A stretch of DNA of 64,000 nt from Nautilus pompilius (lineage: Eukaryota; Mollusca; Cephalopoda; Nautilida; Nautilidae), in assembly GCA_018389105.1 (NCBI GenBank), contig JACATO010000592.1, forward strand, positions 62,001-126,000, written 5' to 3'. Each line of letters opens with the position of its first letter. The first letter of the stretch is position 1. The notes below the pieces were generated by a model that was not told where the DNA came from, did not search any database, and was given only the letters and a program-made list of their open reading frames with translations. Of the stretch, positions 1 to 10,644 are shown in pieces. The position numbers were made by a program, and so were the translations under genes.

Positions 1-2294
1 ATTAATACTACTATTACTTTCTTGAAGATCCATCAACAAATCCATTGTATGGCAACGATGTTGGCTTGCTAACTAGAAGCAGATACTATATAATCATGAA
101 TGTGCAAATTATCAAATAATAAGATAAAGACAAAATGCAACTCAACTTCATGTTTAATTGTTGCATTCAGGAATCATCCAAAATTGGATTAATTGGTACT
201 GTAACAAATATGGTTGTAAAAAAAGATATCTTCCTCTATGCATACACAAATGTAACCATGCTAAAAACTTTGCCTCCATAAGTCCTTCATTATTTATTAT
301 ATAAACTGTATACCCAATGTATGAGCATATCCAGAACTACATTCAGAGGTCATATTGAGAATAGTTCTTGTTAATCACAGGAGACCACTATTTGGATAAA
401 CCTTTGATTGATTTTGCTCATGAAAACTATAACTCTTCATGGAAATACCAGAGCAAATTTAAAAGAAATAATTGTCTGACTCAGTCCATTCACATGTGCT
501 TTGTTTTCTGACTCAGAGGGCTTGATGGTCTGCTGAATGTGGTCATCTTGCCAGTTTATATTGTTAAAATAATCACATTTCTATAACAGATGGTAGACTC
601 CAATTGCAATAGGTACTGTGCGGTCATCTATGAAGTAACGCTGATGCTGCTGATAATAAGTAGAGGCAACAGTTTATTTTTTGTGCATAAAATCTCATGT
701 TTGAGTAGTAGTTTTTTCTGTAATTAATAAGATGTTACTTTCAGTATAACCCGCATAGTTTCATATATTTCTTCATTGCTTAAAATAAGCAAAATTGGTT
801 TGTTTATATTTCTAAAAATGTAGATATTTTGCATTATAAAAATGCACTATTGTAGCTAATTAAATGCCATTTCTTAATTGAGTACCCCAATTATTACTGG
901 TCCATCTTTAGAAGGTATGTGCACATGTGTGTGTGAGGAATGGTGGTGGTGATACCTGGAGCTATTATTATACACACAATAAAGCAGAGTCAGCATTTTC
1001 TCATTGGTCCATTCCACAGGAGGAAGAACAGATTTTAATTGGAAAAAATATTTAATTTTGATCAGATGTTGATGTTTAGTTTCATACAATTAAAAGATCA
1101 ATATCTTTAAAAAAAAAGTTATTAGACCTTTGGGGTTGGCAGAGGAAGATATTTGTTTGAAGAGTTCTAGTAGGAATTTTCCTGCCATAGTTTGAAGTGC
1201 TAGTCCCCCTTTGGCATAGGTTAGACAGTGCTCCTAGTGTGGATAATGGTGGTGCTACACTTCCTCACTAGGGTTGGCTCCACTATTTGGGGGGGGGGGT
1301 ATCTTCATTGTAGAGATTAGTGAATGACATAACAGCAGTGTGACAGAACCAGAATATTGATACAGTTATATAACAAGTTACATCATTCATTACTAAGATG
1401 GGTTCCTTCTAATTTTAACTCTGGAGCTAAGATTTCTCATTTTACTGTTGGTTTGGTTGAAAAAAAAATTCTGAAGATAAACAATGCCCTTGTTTAAAGG
1501 AGTAATGGTTTCATTTACCATTTTTCTTTCACTTAAAGGAAAAAAGAAATAAAAATTCTTAAATAATTCTGTAACACTGAACCTTCATGACTTGTAAATC
1601 TGTTTCTCTTGATTTAAGCCAAGTGGCAAAAGTTAAAAATGATATATTTATAGAAGTTTTATAAATAGCATATGGGGCATGCAAATATAAAAAGAAAAAA
1701 AGGGGGCTGTAGTGGGGAAAGTTTGTATCCCCCAGTGTCAAAAGAAATAAACAAAATGAATAAGAAAAAGCAACAAATATATTCAATAAAATTTGCTCAG
1801 TTTAAACCAGACAGCTATCAAAATATTATCTTGTGTGTTCAGGGCTTTGAATTCAGCATCCACAGGTTACATTTTTCTGTTTAAAGATCTAGCTGTCATC
1901 AGAGACTGGTTAAAATAACTCCTAGCCATTATTGCCAGCTGTGTTTTAAATCCCTCATTGAAATTTTCTCCATACTGTTTATAGTTTATCTTTCTTTACA
2001 TTAAAATTAATCGAAGTGTTAGCAAATTTCATCTCTATAATTTAATCAGCTCTTTTTTCCTTCCTTTTGTTACATTTGAATGCCATTGTCTTAATCTAAC
2101 AGTATTCTTAACAAAAGAAAGAAACTGAAAGAAGCAATTGTGTATTGTAAAAGTCTTTTTTGTTGTTCTCATAACTTTTTGTAACCCCTTAAAACTGAAA
2201 AACAAAAAAATTACAGTAGAATTTTAATTTTTTGTTTGCAATTTATTTTCAAGTTGTGACTCCTTCAGATGAATTTTTTCTGAAAGGTCTATAA
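1..2294. other. AT-rich noncoding stretch
   Basis: I see no gene here. The sequence is AT-rich with short A and T tracts and a run of ten G near 1289-1298. The short open frames (the longest is 75 codons) lack family motifs, splice context or codon structure and look like chance frames. Confidence 0.6.
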
Positions 2295-2331
2295 CAGTGG
2301 TTCCTAACTTTTTTTGACTCATGGACTTTTT
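2295..2331 (+). repeat. hAT-like terminal repeat fragment
   Basis: The segment begins CAGTGGTTCCTAACTTTTTT and continues into a GACTCATGGAC motif. This form is typical of the ends of hAT-superfamily (Charlie/Tip100-type) elements. I could not find the matching inverted end. A stretch near 6748-6768 reading GGGTTCCGCGACCCACTG resembles the inner side of the opposite terminus of such elements but lacks the terminal bases. The two might bracket one old element into which the Tc1 copy at 2971 inserted; that is speculative. Confidence 0.4.
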
Positions 2332-2970
2332 TCTAATACTCAAAAGAACTGTGACCATCTGCTACACTTCTGGGTCATTCCAGCCTGACTGTGTCAAATT
2401 TCGGAAAAGTCCACAGGTGACCATCTCAGAAAAAATTGTAAAAAAATATGGCAAGCAGGTAATTAGAAAATATGCAAATCCTGAAAGTTTCAGTTCTCTA
2501 TAATTGTTTGTCACTGAGATATGGAGACTTTAATATTGGCCCTTATTTGCGAAAATAAATTTTCGCTCATGCATTTATAAGACCCTGCTATCAGCACTTT
2601 TGGTAGGCCTAGAGACATGAAACTTGCCATTCTTGTACAGCATGGGTTGGGTAGTAATAAAAAGCATTTACATTGTGAATTTCATCCTTTGAGTATTCTC
2701 CTAGGATAAAGGAAAAATGGAAAAAATCTTTCATGGTGATTTTTTGGCAATTTTAGAATGCCACAGCTGATGGAGAACATTATGTAAAGGGTAAACACAC
2801 ATTTTTGTCATGCTGTCATACTAGCTATTTAGGAAATGAAAGAAGGTAGATCTAGGTCTCCTTGTTCATCACATTCCTGGTCCCTGAAATAGCACCAATG
2901 AGAAAAATGAACCAACTTTATAGCAGTGAAGCACAATGTAGAGAGTAAAAATTATCATTCTTTGCACATA

Positions 2971-3203
2971 CAGTGCTGGACAAGAGAGTTGGGACACTTG
3001 CTGTGAAATTGATATTTGAGCTCTCTTGTTTTTACATTTGCATACAGATAGCCATTCTATTGTCCCTAAGTTGTATAAAACATGCCTTTACAATATGTAA
3101 AAACAATGAATGTCATTTGTATATCTATTGTCTGGAAAAATATTTGAATTAGCATAGTCAAATTTGTACCGCGACAAAAGAGTTGGGACAGTGAACAGAA
3201 TCT
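2971..3203 (+). repeat. Left inverted repeat of the Tc1 element
   Basis: The outer direct repeat lies at about 2980-3000 and the inner one at about 3174-3193. Both contain AGAGTTGGGACA. The repeat aligns end to end with the inverted right repeat at 4321-4553, including a shared AAACATGCCTTTACAAT segment in the middle. Confidence 0.88.
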
Positions 3204-3297
3204 GTGCATACATTTATTCCCCTCAATATATCCCTTTTTAGAGGATCAAATGAATAGAATCACAGCATCTGAGACCATTTAAGATCATTTTTGCACC

Positions 3298-4260
3298 ATG
3301 CGTGGCAAGACCACCGTCTGAAATCAGAGACTTGATAGTTGAGCACCACCAAGAAAATCTGTCTTGTCGGGTGATAGCCAATTGAGTCAATTGCCCGAAA
3401 AGCACTGTAAACTGCATTCTGAAGCAGTACAAGGAGACCAGAAACATGAAACCAAAAATGCGAATCGGAAGAGCATGAAAATGTGACAAGAAAATGGATT
3501 GACTCATTTGTCGCAAATTTAGGGCCAATCATTTCCTGACATCGATGGCCATTCGAGTCTCCCTGAGTGGAGTGAATGTCTCCAATTGCACTATTCAACG
3601 TCGTCTATTCGAGGGGAATCTCTTTGGACAAATCGCCCAGAAAAAGTCATTGATCAGCAACAAGAAGAGGTGCATCCGCATAGCATGGACTAAAGCACAC
3701 AAAAACTGGACCAGAGTTCAGTGGGTTAGTTTTCTTTTCCGGCGAAACGATGATGTGCATTCACAGTGCTGGCCGAGTATATGTTCGATGTTACTATGGC
3801 GAAAAATACAATATAAAGTGCACACGACCGATGGTACAGGCTGGAGGAGGATTGTTGATGGTCTAGGGGTGTATAAACGTGGCGGGACCAGGCCCTCTCA
3901 AGTTTATCAGGGGCAGAGCGACCGCCCAGACCACCTGCAATTTACTGAGGGATGTCGTCGTCGACTACATTGACGAGAACATGCCAGTCACCGCCATCAT
4001 CCAGCACGACAATGCCCCATTCCACACTTCCAGAGTTGTCACTTCTCTCACCACCCAACTAGGAATGGATGTCGTGCACTGGCTGCCCCAAAGTCTGGAT
4101 TTCAACCCAATCGAAAATGCCTGGAAGCAGCTGAAGGCCAAGGTGGTCAAACACAAGAATCTCAACCAAGACCAATTCCAACTGCCTTTATTTGGTTGAA
4201 TCCATGCCCGGTCGTTGTCAAGAAGTGATCGAAAATCACGGATACACCACCCTCTACTAA
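3298..4260 (+). pseudogene. Degenerate Tc1-type (DD34E) transposase
   Basis: This would have been the DDE transposase that cuts and pastes the surrounding element. The likely start is the ATG at 3298 (MRGK), with a frameshift within a few codons. The N-terminal DNA-binding part follows in one frame (EIRDLIVEHH, then KSTVNCILKQYKETRNMKP), giving the usual paired helix-turn-helix. That frame has three TGA stops, consistent with decay of arginine or similar codons. The frame changes near 3725. The catalytic core then reads GRVYVRCYYGEKYN, VQAGGG, HDNAPFHTS and NPIENAW, with a TAG where a tryptophan is expected near 3866. The second D and the E are present, 34 residues apart. The first D appears to be G (FFSGET). 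A deletion and shift near 4190 precede the conserved end ESMPGRCQEVIENHGYTTLY and a TAA at 4258-4260. The family identity is secure; function is lost. Confidence 0.9.
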
Positions 4261-4320
4261 TCAGTTGATCATTTCCATGCATTTGTTTGATTGTAATTTG
4301 AAATGTTGAAAAATATTTAT

Positions 4321-4553
4321 GATTTTGCTCACTGTCCGAACTCTCTTGTTGCGGTACAAATTGGACATTGCCGATTCAAATATTTTTTCCAGAAAATATG
4401 TAAACATATAGCATGTGTTGCTTTTATACATTGTAAAGGCATGTTTTGTGCATATAATAAACAATGTGATGGGTATTTAAATGTGTTTGTTGAAACGAGG
4501 GAGCTGAAATATAAATTTCACAGCAAGCGTCCCAACTCTTTTGTCTGGCACTG
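4321..4553 (-). repeat. Right inverted repeat of the Tc1 element
   Basis: This is the inverted partner of 2971-3203. Its inner repeat is at 4330-4349 (CACTGTCCGAACTCTCTTGT) and its outer repeat is near 4526-4545. Divergence between the two arms is modest, so the element is old but still alignable by eye. Confidence 0.88.
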
Positions 4554-4831
4554 TATGTAGATTTATCCAAACTTATTAAACAGGAGAAGTTTAAAGGGTG
4601 TTACTTTACTGCTTCATACCTAAAAGAATTTTCAAAGTATGTCCATTTTCTGCATCAAGCACAAACTGTGTACTTCACAATATCCCTTGGAAGAAATATG
4701 TAGCAGTTTTTTAACATTGCAAGTTGCATATTTACACTAATATGAAACTATTCATGCATTAACTTTTCATTTTCTCAAGGAAAGCAGAGTCAGAATGTTC
4801 TTAGAGTCATAATCAGCAAGTATGTAGTGTT
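4554..4831. other. Noncoding spacer
   Basis: This stretch links the Tc1 element to the minus-strand transposase-like pseudogene. I see nothing definite in it. It could be the 3' part of the element that carried that pseudogene. Confidence 0.4.
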
Positions 4832-5819
4832 GCCCTCCATGTCCATTAGCTTGAGGTGCATCTATACAGCACAGCACATGGTTGAATGGCACCCAACATA
4901 AATCCTGCCTTGCTGCCATTTTAAAGGATTCTTCATAAAATTGACCAACACATGATTATCATCTGATTTCTCCACTATGGTACCCACAAACCAGTCATAA
5001 TCATATATACATGCACAATATCTTTCTGGCAACTAATTATCTCAGTCATCTTCCTCATCTGCAGCCAAAGAGATGCGAAACATTCTAAAAGTATTGGGAG
5101 ATACTGGATGAAAACAATGATGAGATCTAATGCCAGGAATTTTTTTTTACATTTGAGTAGCAATTTTCTAAGTCATAAGTAGTCGAATGAAGAGAAATTT
5201 GCTCATCAGAAATGAAGAAAAACTTGATCCCAGTTATATTAGTTGAAGCCCAAGTGAAGAGCTCATTTGGAGTTAGGATCTGGTTGTCAACAGGTGCTTG
5301 AAAACTAGCCTTTGCAGCTAACCGTTTAACAGTACCACCAATCCCATCACATGGACTCTTGCATGGCTTGTAGCAAAAAAGTGCCATTGAGCATCAATTC
5401 CAAAATCTTGTTTGTGATGGGTCAGGTTTGTCAAGTTCTTATAGTTTTTGTATTGGCTACTGCACCATCATTGAAGTGAATGCAATTTGAAACGAAAGGA
5501 AGAATTTCTTTAACAAAAGAAAGAACAGTGTTGATAAAACAGTGAACTGCATTGGAGTCATGCTTAAGGCTGTCTGAAATGACACAAATACTAATACATT
5601 CACAGGTGTCACCTTGTAATACAAAGCAAATGGATGTAGAGTAGCCTGACTGTTATCCTGATGTTGACCTTGCACAGCATCTTGAAAAACAAATGAGTAG
5701 TTCTCTGCAAAGTCTAACAAGACACTGCAAGTGTTTTCTGGAAGGTTTTGTCTCAGTGATCTCAAAAATTCTGCTTGAGATTTAGCAATAAAATGATGGG
5801 GACGCAATAAATTTAGCAT
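4832..5819 (-). pseudogene. Transposase-like pseudogene, uncharacterised invertebrate family
   Basis: On the minus strand, scattered frames spell one protein. The order is FIAKSQAEFLRSLRQNLPEN; then LLDFAENYSFVFQDAVQG and SQATLHPFALYYK (about 5819-5600); then HKQDFGIDAQWHFFATSH, followed by PCDGIGGTVKRLAAKASF and QILTPNELFTWA (about 5400-5240); and finally CIYDYDWFVGTIVEKSDDNH and VLVNFMKNP (about 5025-4920). From memory this is the common order in a multicopy family of uncharacterised cnidarian, arthropod and molluscan proteins: an acidic DFAENYS core, a later acidic-glycine motif, GxGGTVKR, and a small C-terminal domain ending in a VNFM motif. The acidic spacing suggests an RNase-H-like transposase fold, but that is inference. 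At least three frameshifts and several stops break it. I cannot name the superfamily or its termini. Confidence 0.7.
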
Positions 5820-6229
5820 TACTTACGTACTAAATGGACAACCCCTAAGCTTTGTCTATCTTTAGACTAAAAAGAAAGAATAAGAATAAACTTAATTTAT
5901 ACTAACTAAAGCTGAAACTTAAAGCACAAAGGACCATTAAAGCAAAATTGAAATTTAAAACTACAAAAAAAAAAGTTTAATCAATACAAATTCAAATGAA
6001 TATTATTGGAGAAAAATCAATGTAAATGTTCCCTGAATTAAAAAGCAACAGAAACAATATATCGTATATTATGTCAGAAAAAAGAATCCTAGTACATTTC
6101 ATCATACATTTATTGAAAATTATTTTAGTGATTTTTCAGGGAACAACATCTGCACATATAGTAAATTCACAACAGCTGAACAGAAATCTACTGGTATCAT
6201 GGACTCTACCTCTGATCAGAACAGCTGTG
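5820..6229. other. AT-rich noncoding stretch
   Basis: There are runs of A and T and no coding signal. It may contain the missing 5' part of the pseudogene on its left, but no family motif is readable beyond 5819. Confidence 0.4.
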
Positions 6230-6681
6230 TGGTGTTGGTGCCCAAGTCTGCCTAAAATCAAGCTGGCTGGTGTGCGTCCGGCCGAAGTCACAGTCCAGTC
6301 CTTGTAACGTGCTCTGCCTCAGGCGTTGTTGTCAGAGTCTTTTAGCTGCAGGCCCCAATGGCATTAGCCAATGGGAGCGCGGCTCGATTGCATCACTCCT
6401 ACTGTGGTAACAATTCGAGTTCTGGCCTTTGTTGCCAGTGTGTATTGTCCATGTTTCTATGAGAGTGGCAGAGCGATAGGAAGCTGCAGGGGGGCCGGTG
6501 ATGCAAGTGTGTTACCACAGAGGCACGTTGTGGCGCAACTGGGAGTGCCTGCCATGGGAGACAAGCCTTACACCTTCGGCGCTTGGCCTCCCATTGGTGA
6601 TACCGGCGTATTGGACTCGGGGTAATTTTTATATACTTTTTTCTGGAAAAAAGTGCGTCTTATAAGCCGGCAAATACGGTA
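6230..6681. mobile_element. Less AT-rich island, probable DNA-transposon fragment
   Basis: Base composition changes abruptly to near-balanced GC, with several CpGs. The right edge reads GTGCGTCTTATAAGCCGGC followed by AAATACGGTA. Termini built from a CTTATA...CCGG...ATACGGTA core recur in non-autonomous DNA transposons of many animals, so I read this as one end of such an element. No inverted partner was found on the left. The 84-codon open frame inside it has no recognisable motif. Confidence 0.4.
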
Positions 6682-8157
6682 CAAATAGACAAAACAAATA
6701 CATAACAGTTTCTTGACTCAGTCATAGGACAAAAACTGAAACTTCCAGGGTTCCGCGACCCACTGACTCTTATAACCTCATTAAGAAAATAACAACGAAT
6801 CAAGATTTGAAAAAAAAAAAAAAAAAAAAAACCAGGGGAGAGAAGGGGTTAACTGAAAAAGATTTTTCTGTTTAAGACAGACTGATTATTGGAGATGACT
6901 TTAGTTGTCTGTATTGTATTGATTCGTTTTATACAAGCCAGAGATGCATTTGCGCTTCAGTACCCTTCAAGTCTCTATCATTCGGCACAATGAATGAAGT
7001 ACAAACTTTGAATATCATTTGTAGGATCTAACTTTTCAGTTTTGTGTAAAAAGCAAATAGTACCATTAATTTTGAGAGTATGCAGTATTATCTATTGTAT
7101 GTTATCGCCGTTAAATGGGCCGAGTGTTATTAAACTGGATTTTTGTTTTGTTTTTTTTTTTAATGAAGTATTAGAGTATTTTAAACTAATAAGGAAACCT
7201 GCTGATATTCCAGTGACATTAACAGCATGTATCTTAAACATATCATTAGTTGTCATTTCTAGGAATCATCATTAATTTATTCATGGCAAAATAATAGTAA
7301 TAAAAAAACCCTCAAAGATTCAGATGAATCCAAAAGTGAATAAATTGCATTGCTATAATTTCTATTGTAAGTGCTTATGTTTGCCTCGTATATAAGTTGC
7401 GATAAATTGAGTTTTATTCTATTTTTATCTCCATGGTGTTTGTTTTCTCTAATGTTCTTTCATTTTAGAGTAAATAAACGGAAAAAAATTTGGAAGTTTT
7501 ATTATTATCTTTTTTTTTTTTTCAGATATTACAAAATCTTTGGCCCAAATTTATGTAGGTTGATGTTACTGGTCTGAAAGTAAAATATATACAGAAGCTG
7601 ATGAATAACTGAAACATTGAATTTTGCAGGAACTTCAGCCTGCCTAATGCCATTTTCTAAAAATCTCACCTACTGTAAAGAGTCTTTGGTCAAAGTTGAT
7701 TGCCAATGTGGATTTTACTGTCTTGTATCATTTATAAATGAGCATGAATTTTGAAATTCATGTTTTCCCACCATATGAATTTCTAAAGATTGGACAGCAG
7801 ATTGCATGATATCACATGCGTGCATATGCTGTCAGTCTGTTTTTGTTTTTTTTTTTGTATGTTTGTTATCTTGAATTTGAGACCTATGAGTCAACAATTC
7901 CTTATGGTGGTCTACATTCTGGTTTCTTATAAGAAGTTTGATCAAACATACTTTTAAGCTGCAATAACTTTAGACTTTTGTGTCTAGTATTATAATACAG
8001 TGCTTGAAATGCTTAAAGAGAAATTTGAGTTTATCTTATTCAAATAAATCTGGCAAAAAGTTTTCATCCTAATTTGTAATCTTCACACTGTTATTAGATT
8101 TTATGCAATACTTGGGCAACTTTCTTTGAATCTCAAAGTTTCTATCCATAGATACTT
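6682..8157. other. AT-rich noncoding stretch with a 22-A tract
   Basis: This holds a poly-A run at 6810-6831, directly after the GGGTTCCGCGACCCACTG motif, and T tracts near 7150 and 7510. No gene or splice structure can be supported. Confidence 0.5.
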
Positions 8158-8230
8158 TAAACATTTAAATAAAACCTGGCTAGATGTGATTATAGCAATT
8201 CTGTTTTGGCCATGTTTCATTTGAACATCT
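8158..8230 (+). repeat. Dispersed repeat, copy 1 of 3
   Basis: The stretch AAACCTGGCTAGATGTGATT, followed by ATAGCAATTCTGTTTTGGCC, matches the segment at 42540-42595 with few differences. It also resembles 51638-51690 (TTCAAATGAAACCTGGCTGG). The family is unidentified. Confidence 0.45.
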
Positions 8231-10552
8231 CATCTATTTAAACAAAAAATTAAAAGCTTTTCCCTCTACTGTTGATGGCATCAACCATAGTGCATCATTA
8301 CTAGATATTACCTTGTTTTGTTCTGGAGAATAGTGGTGTATTATAGAACTTTTGTTATATTGTCTCTAGTTAGCTTAGTATAATATCTTATTGTATATGA
8401 AACAATTGTACTTGATGACATAATGGGCATAAACATTAATTAAGCTAAAGGTTGTTATGGTGAGAATGATAATGGCCTTTTGTTGTTTTTTTGCTTAAAG
8501 TTTGTTTTGCAAATTACCTTTGATTTAACAATGAAACCAGCTGGTAAGATATATGCAGTGAACACTATCAATTTGTCATAAACTATAAAAAAAAAACTGT
8601 CTGTCCACAAGTTAAGTGGGGAAACAGAAAGTTACAATGAATTATCATTATTCCCTGTTTTATTTAGCAGTCAGCTGCCCATGAAATCCACTCTGGTACA
8701 GATGTTGATCTCTGGGGATGAATTTTCTCTTGAAGATGATTTCGTTAATGGTTAAATCGGCGTCTCTTTCAGCAGAGGAAAAAAATATTAATCAGTTATC
8801 AGGGAATTTCTGTATACTGTAGACCAGCAAATGCCTGAATAAACCTAGCTATGATTATTCAACTCTGGGCAAGAGAGAACCTAACCAGCTTTAAATAAGT
8901 ATGCTTTAGCATCAGCAGCAGTGTGAAAGAACATTGGTAATATCTGAAGTTCTACCAATGAATAAGTTGAATATTCTTGATGCAGTGCAGCAGAGCAGAT
9001 ATTTGTCAAATGTTCTTACTAGCGCTCCATTTGTTAAGCTAATCCATAATCCATCAGATGGAGCTAGCAAGCTTCACTTTTAACCATGATTAACTACAGT
9101 AAATACTTTCCAAAATCTGCTATGGTAGATTTAACACAAATTAGAAATGACAATTTTACTCTTGACTGTATTTTGTAAATACAACAGAAAACTTTATTTT
9201 GTAATCAGACTTTAAAATGCTGTATTAAGATGCAGCTGTTAAGCAGCCCTTATTGCTACTGCGTAAACAGCGCAGTCTATAAAGATGAGAGAAACAGTTA
9301 AACTTGTTGCCTGCTGACTTTTAAGTATACACAAACACGCAAACCACTATTTTCTTTTCAACACACGCATGATGGATTTCTATTTAAGTGTCCAGCTATT
9401 TATATGAATATAGAGATAATTCAGTATAGCCATTTACTTACTTTACTTGATATTCTGTTTGTTTGACAGTCTATACCTGAAAGCTGTCAGGGGCTTGTTT
9501 ATTGTTCATCTTTTTTCCTGTATTTGTTGTTTTTACATTTAAATTTTGTTAAAATATCATTTAACATGTTATTTTATGTTTGAAATAGTAGGCATTAGTT
9601 AGACTGTATGGTATTTTCTAAAACCCTTACAAATGCAGTTGTCTCTTGAGTTGCATTAAGGTTTGTAAGACGACTGGTCATTTGAATTGACTTCTTGAAA
9701 TTCTCAGCTTGATGTTGGGCGTTATAATTTAATGGGCAGGAATGAAAATGCTGATATAATTTAGTTCTAAACTTTTGCAAAATAAATGAGTGCAGAACTT
9801 TGTTAATTATTTTTTTTAAAGTGCAAAAAAACAAATAGTGAAATAATCTACTGGTTAAGCCAATAGGTTAGGTTGCTAGCAGCTGCTGTTTAAATTTAGG
9901 TTAAGACAAAAGGTTTGTATGACCCACCCACCCCCAAAATATGGTACTTTCCACCATTTTTTAATCTTAGAAAATATGCCTGCATCACTATTGATGGAGT
10001 TGATGTCATGGTTCATGAGTTTTGATTCCCTTACTTAATGAAGCCATCTAGCACTGATAGCAATACAGATGCCATTTTTTCAAAGAACTGGCTATATTTT
10101 GAATGGTCAACTAATTTTTTAGCCAAAACATTTGTCTGTGTGTTTTGCTGTTTTCTCTTTTAAGGTAAACATTAAAATATCTTAGAAGTTAGGGAAAATA
10201 AATCATAACTTTTCATTGATTTATCAGCAATCAAAAAATGAATAGGCTCCATGCAGTGAGGTAATGCAAATCTTTCATCACATTCTGTTGGTTTTTTTAA
10301 ATAGTGTGTTTGAAATCAGGGAAAACAGCTTATCCGTCAGTCGTTAATTATCCCCTTGGTTCTTGGCAATTTTCTTGGGTGTAGCTGCAAATTATTGTTG
10401 AATAGAGCACGAGACAGCTAAAAAGTTCTTTATTTTTACAAAGTAAACAAAATTTAAAGTTTGCATTTTTCCCTGAGAAACAAAAAGGAGCTAAACCACC
10501 AACAACAACAAATAAACAAAAATAGTTGACATGCATTTTTTTCTCTTTTCAG
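8231..10552. other. Noncoding; higher-complexity patch at 9205-9345
   Basis: Most of it is AT-rich with no coding signal. At 9205-9345 the sequence is less repetitive (TGCAGCTGTTAAGCAGCCC, then CTACTGCGTAAACAGCGCAG). This is the look of a conserved noncoding element rather than neutral AT-rich filler. No frame stays open through it. Confidence 0.3.
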
Positions 10553-10644
10553 GTCCAATTGAGGCTTCTGGAATGGGATCCAACCTGCTTTGGGCTACAG
10601 CATTAAAAGGATATTATTTGAGCTTTATAAAAGGTGCAGCTTAA
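10553..10644 (+). other. Candidate terminal exon, unidentified
   Basis: A strong polypyrimidine tract and acceptor (TTTTTTCTCTTTTCAG ending at 10552) lead into about 30 open codons. They begin PIEASGMGSNLLWATALKG and end at TAA 10642-10644. No partner exon or family is recognised. T-rich tracts followed by AG are common by chance at this composition, so this is weak. Confidence 0.18.

Larger units (their letters stand above)
2971..4553 (+). mobile_element. Tc1/mariner element with IR/DR-type ends
   Basis: This 1583-bp element is flanked by TA on both sides (2969-2970 and 4554-4555), the target-site duplication expected of Tc1/mariner. It starts CAGTGCTGGACAAGAG and ends with the inverted counterpart CTTTTGTCTGGCACTG. 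The inverted repeats run about 230 bp each. Each carries two copies of a core close to ACAAAAGAGTTGGGAC, one at the tip and one about 200 bp inside. That is the IR/DR arrangement known from Sleeping Beauty-type elements. Inside is one plus-strand transposase with stops and frameshifts, so the copy is non-autonomous today. Confidence 0.92.

Noticed and set aside
3238..3598. Minus-strand frames of 96 and 112 codons
   Set aside because: They are antisense to the plus-strand Tc1 transposase, whose family motifs read cleanly on the other strand.
3965..4282. Minus-strand frame of 105 codons
   Set aside because: It is a shadow of the catalytic core of the Tc1 transposase on the plus strand.
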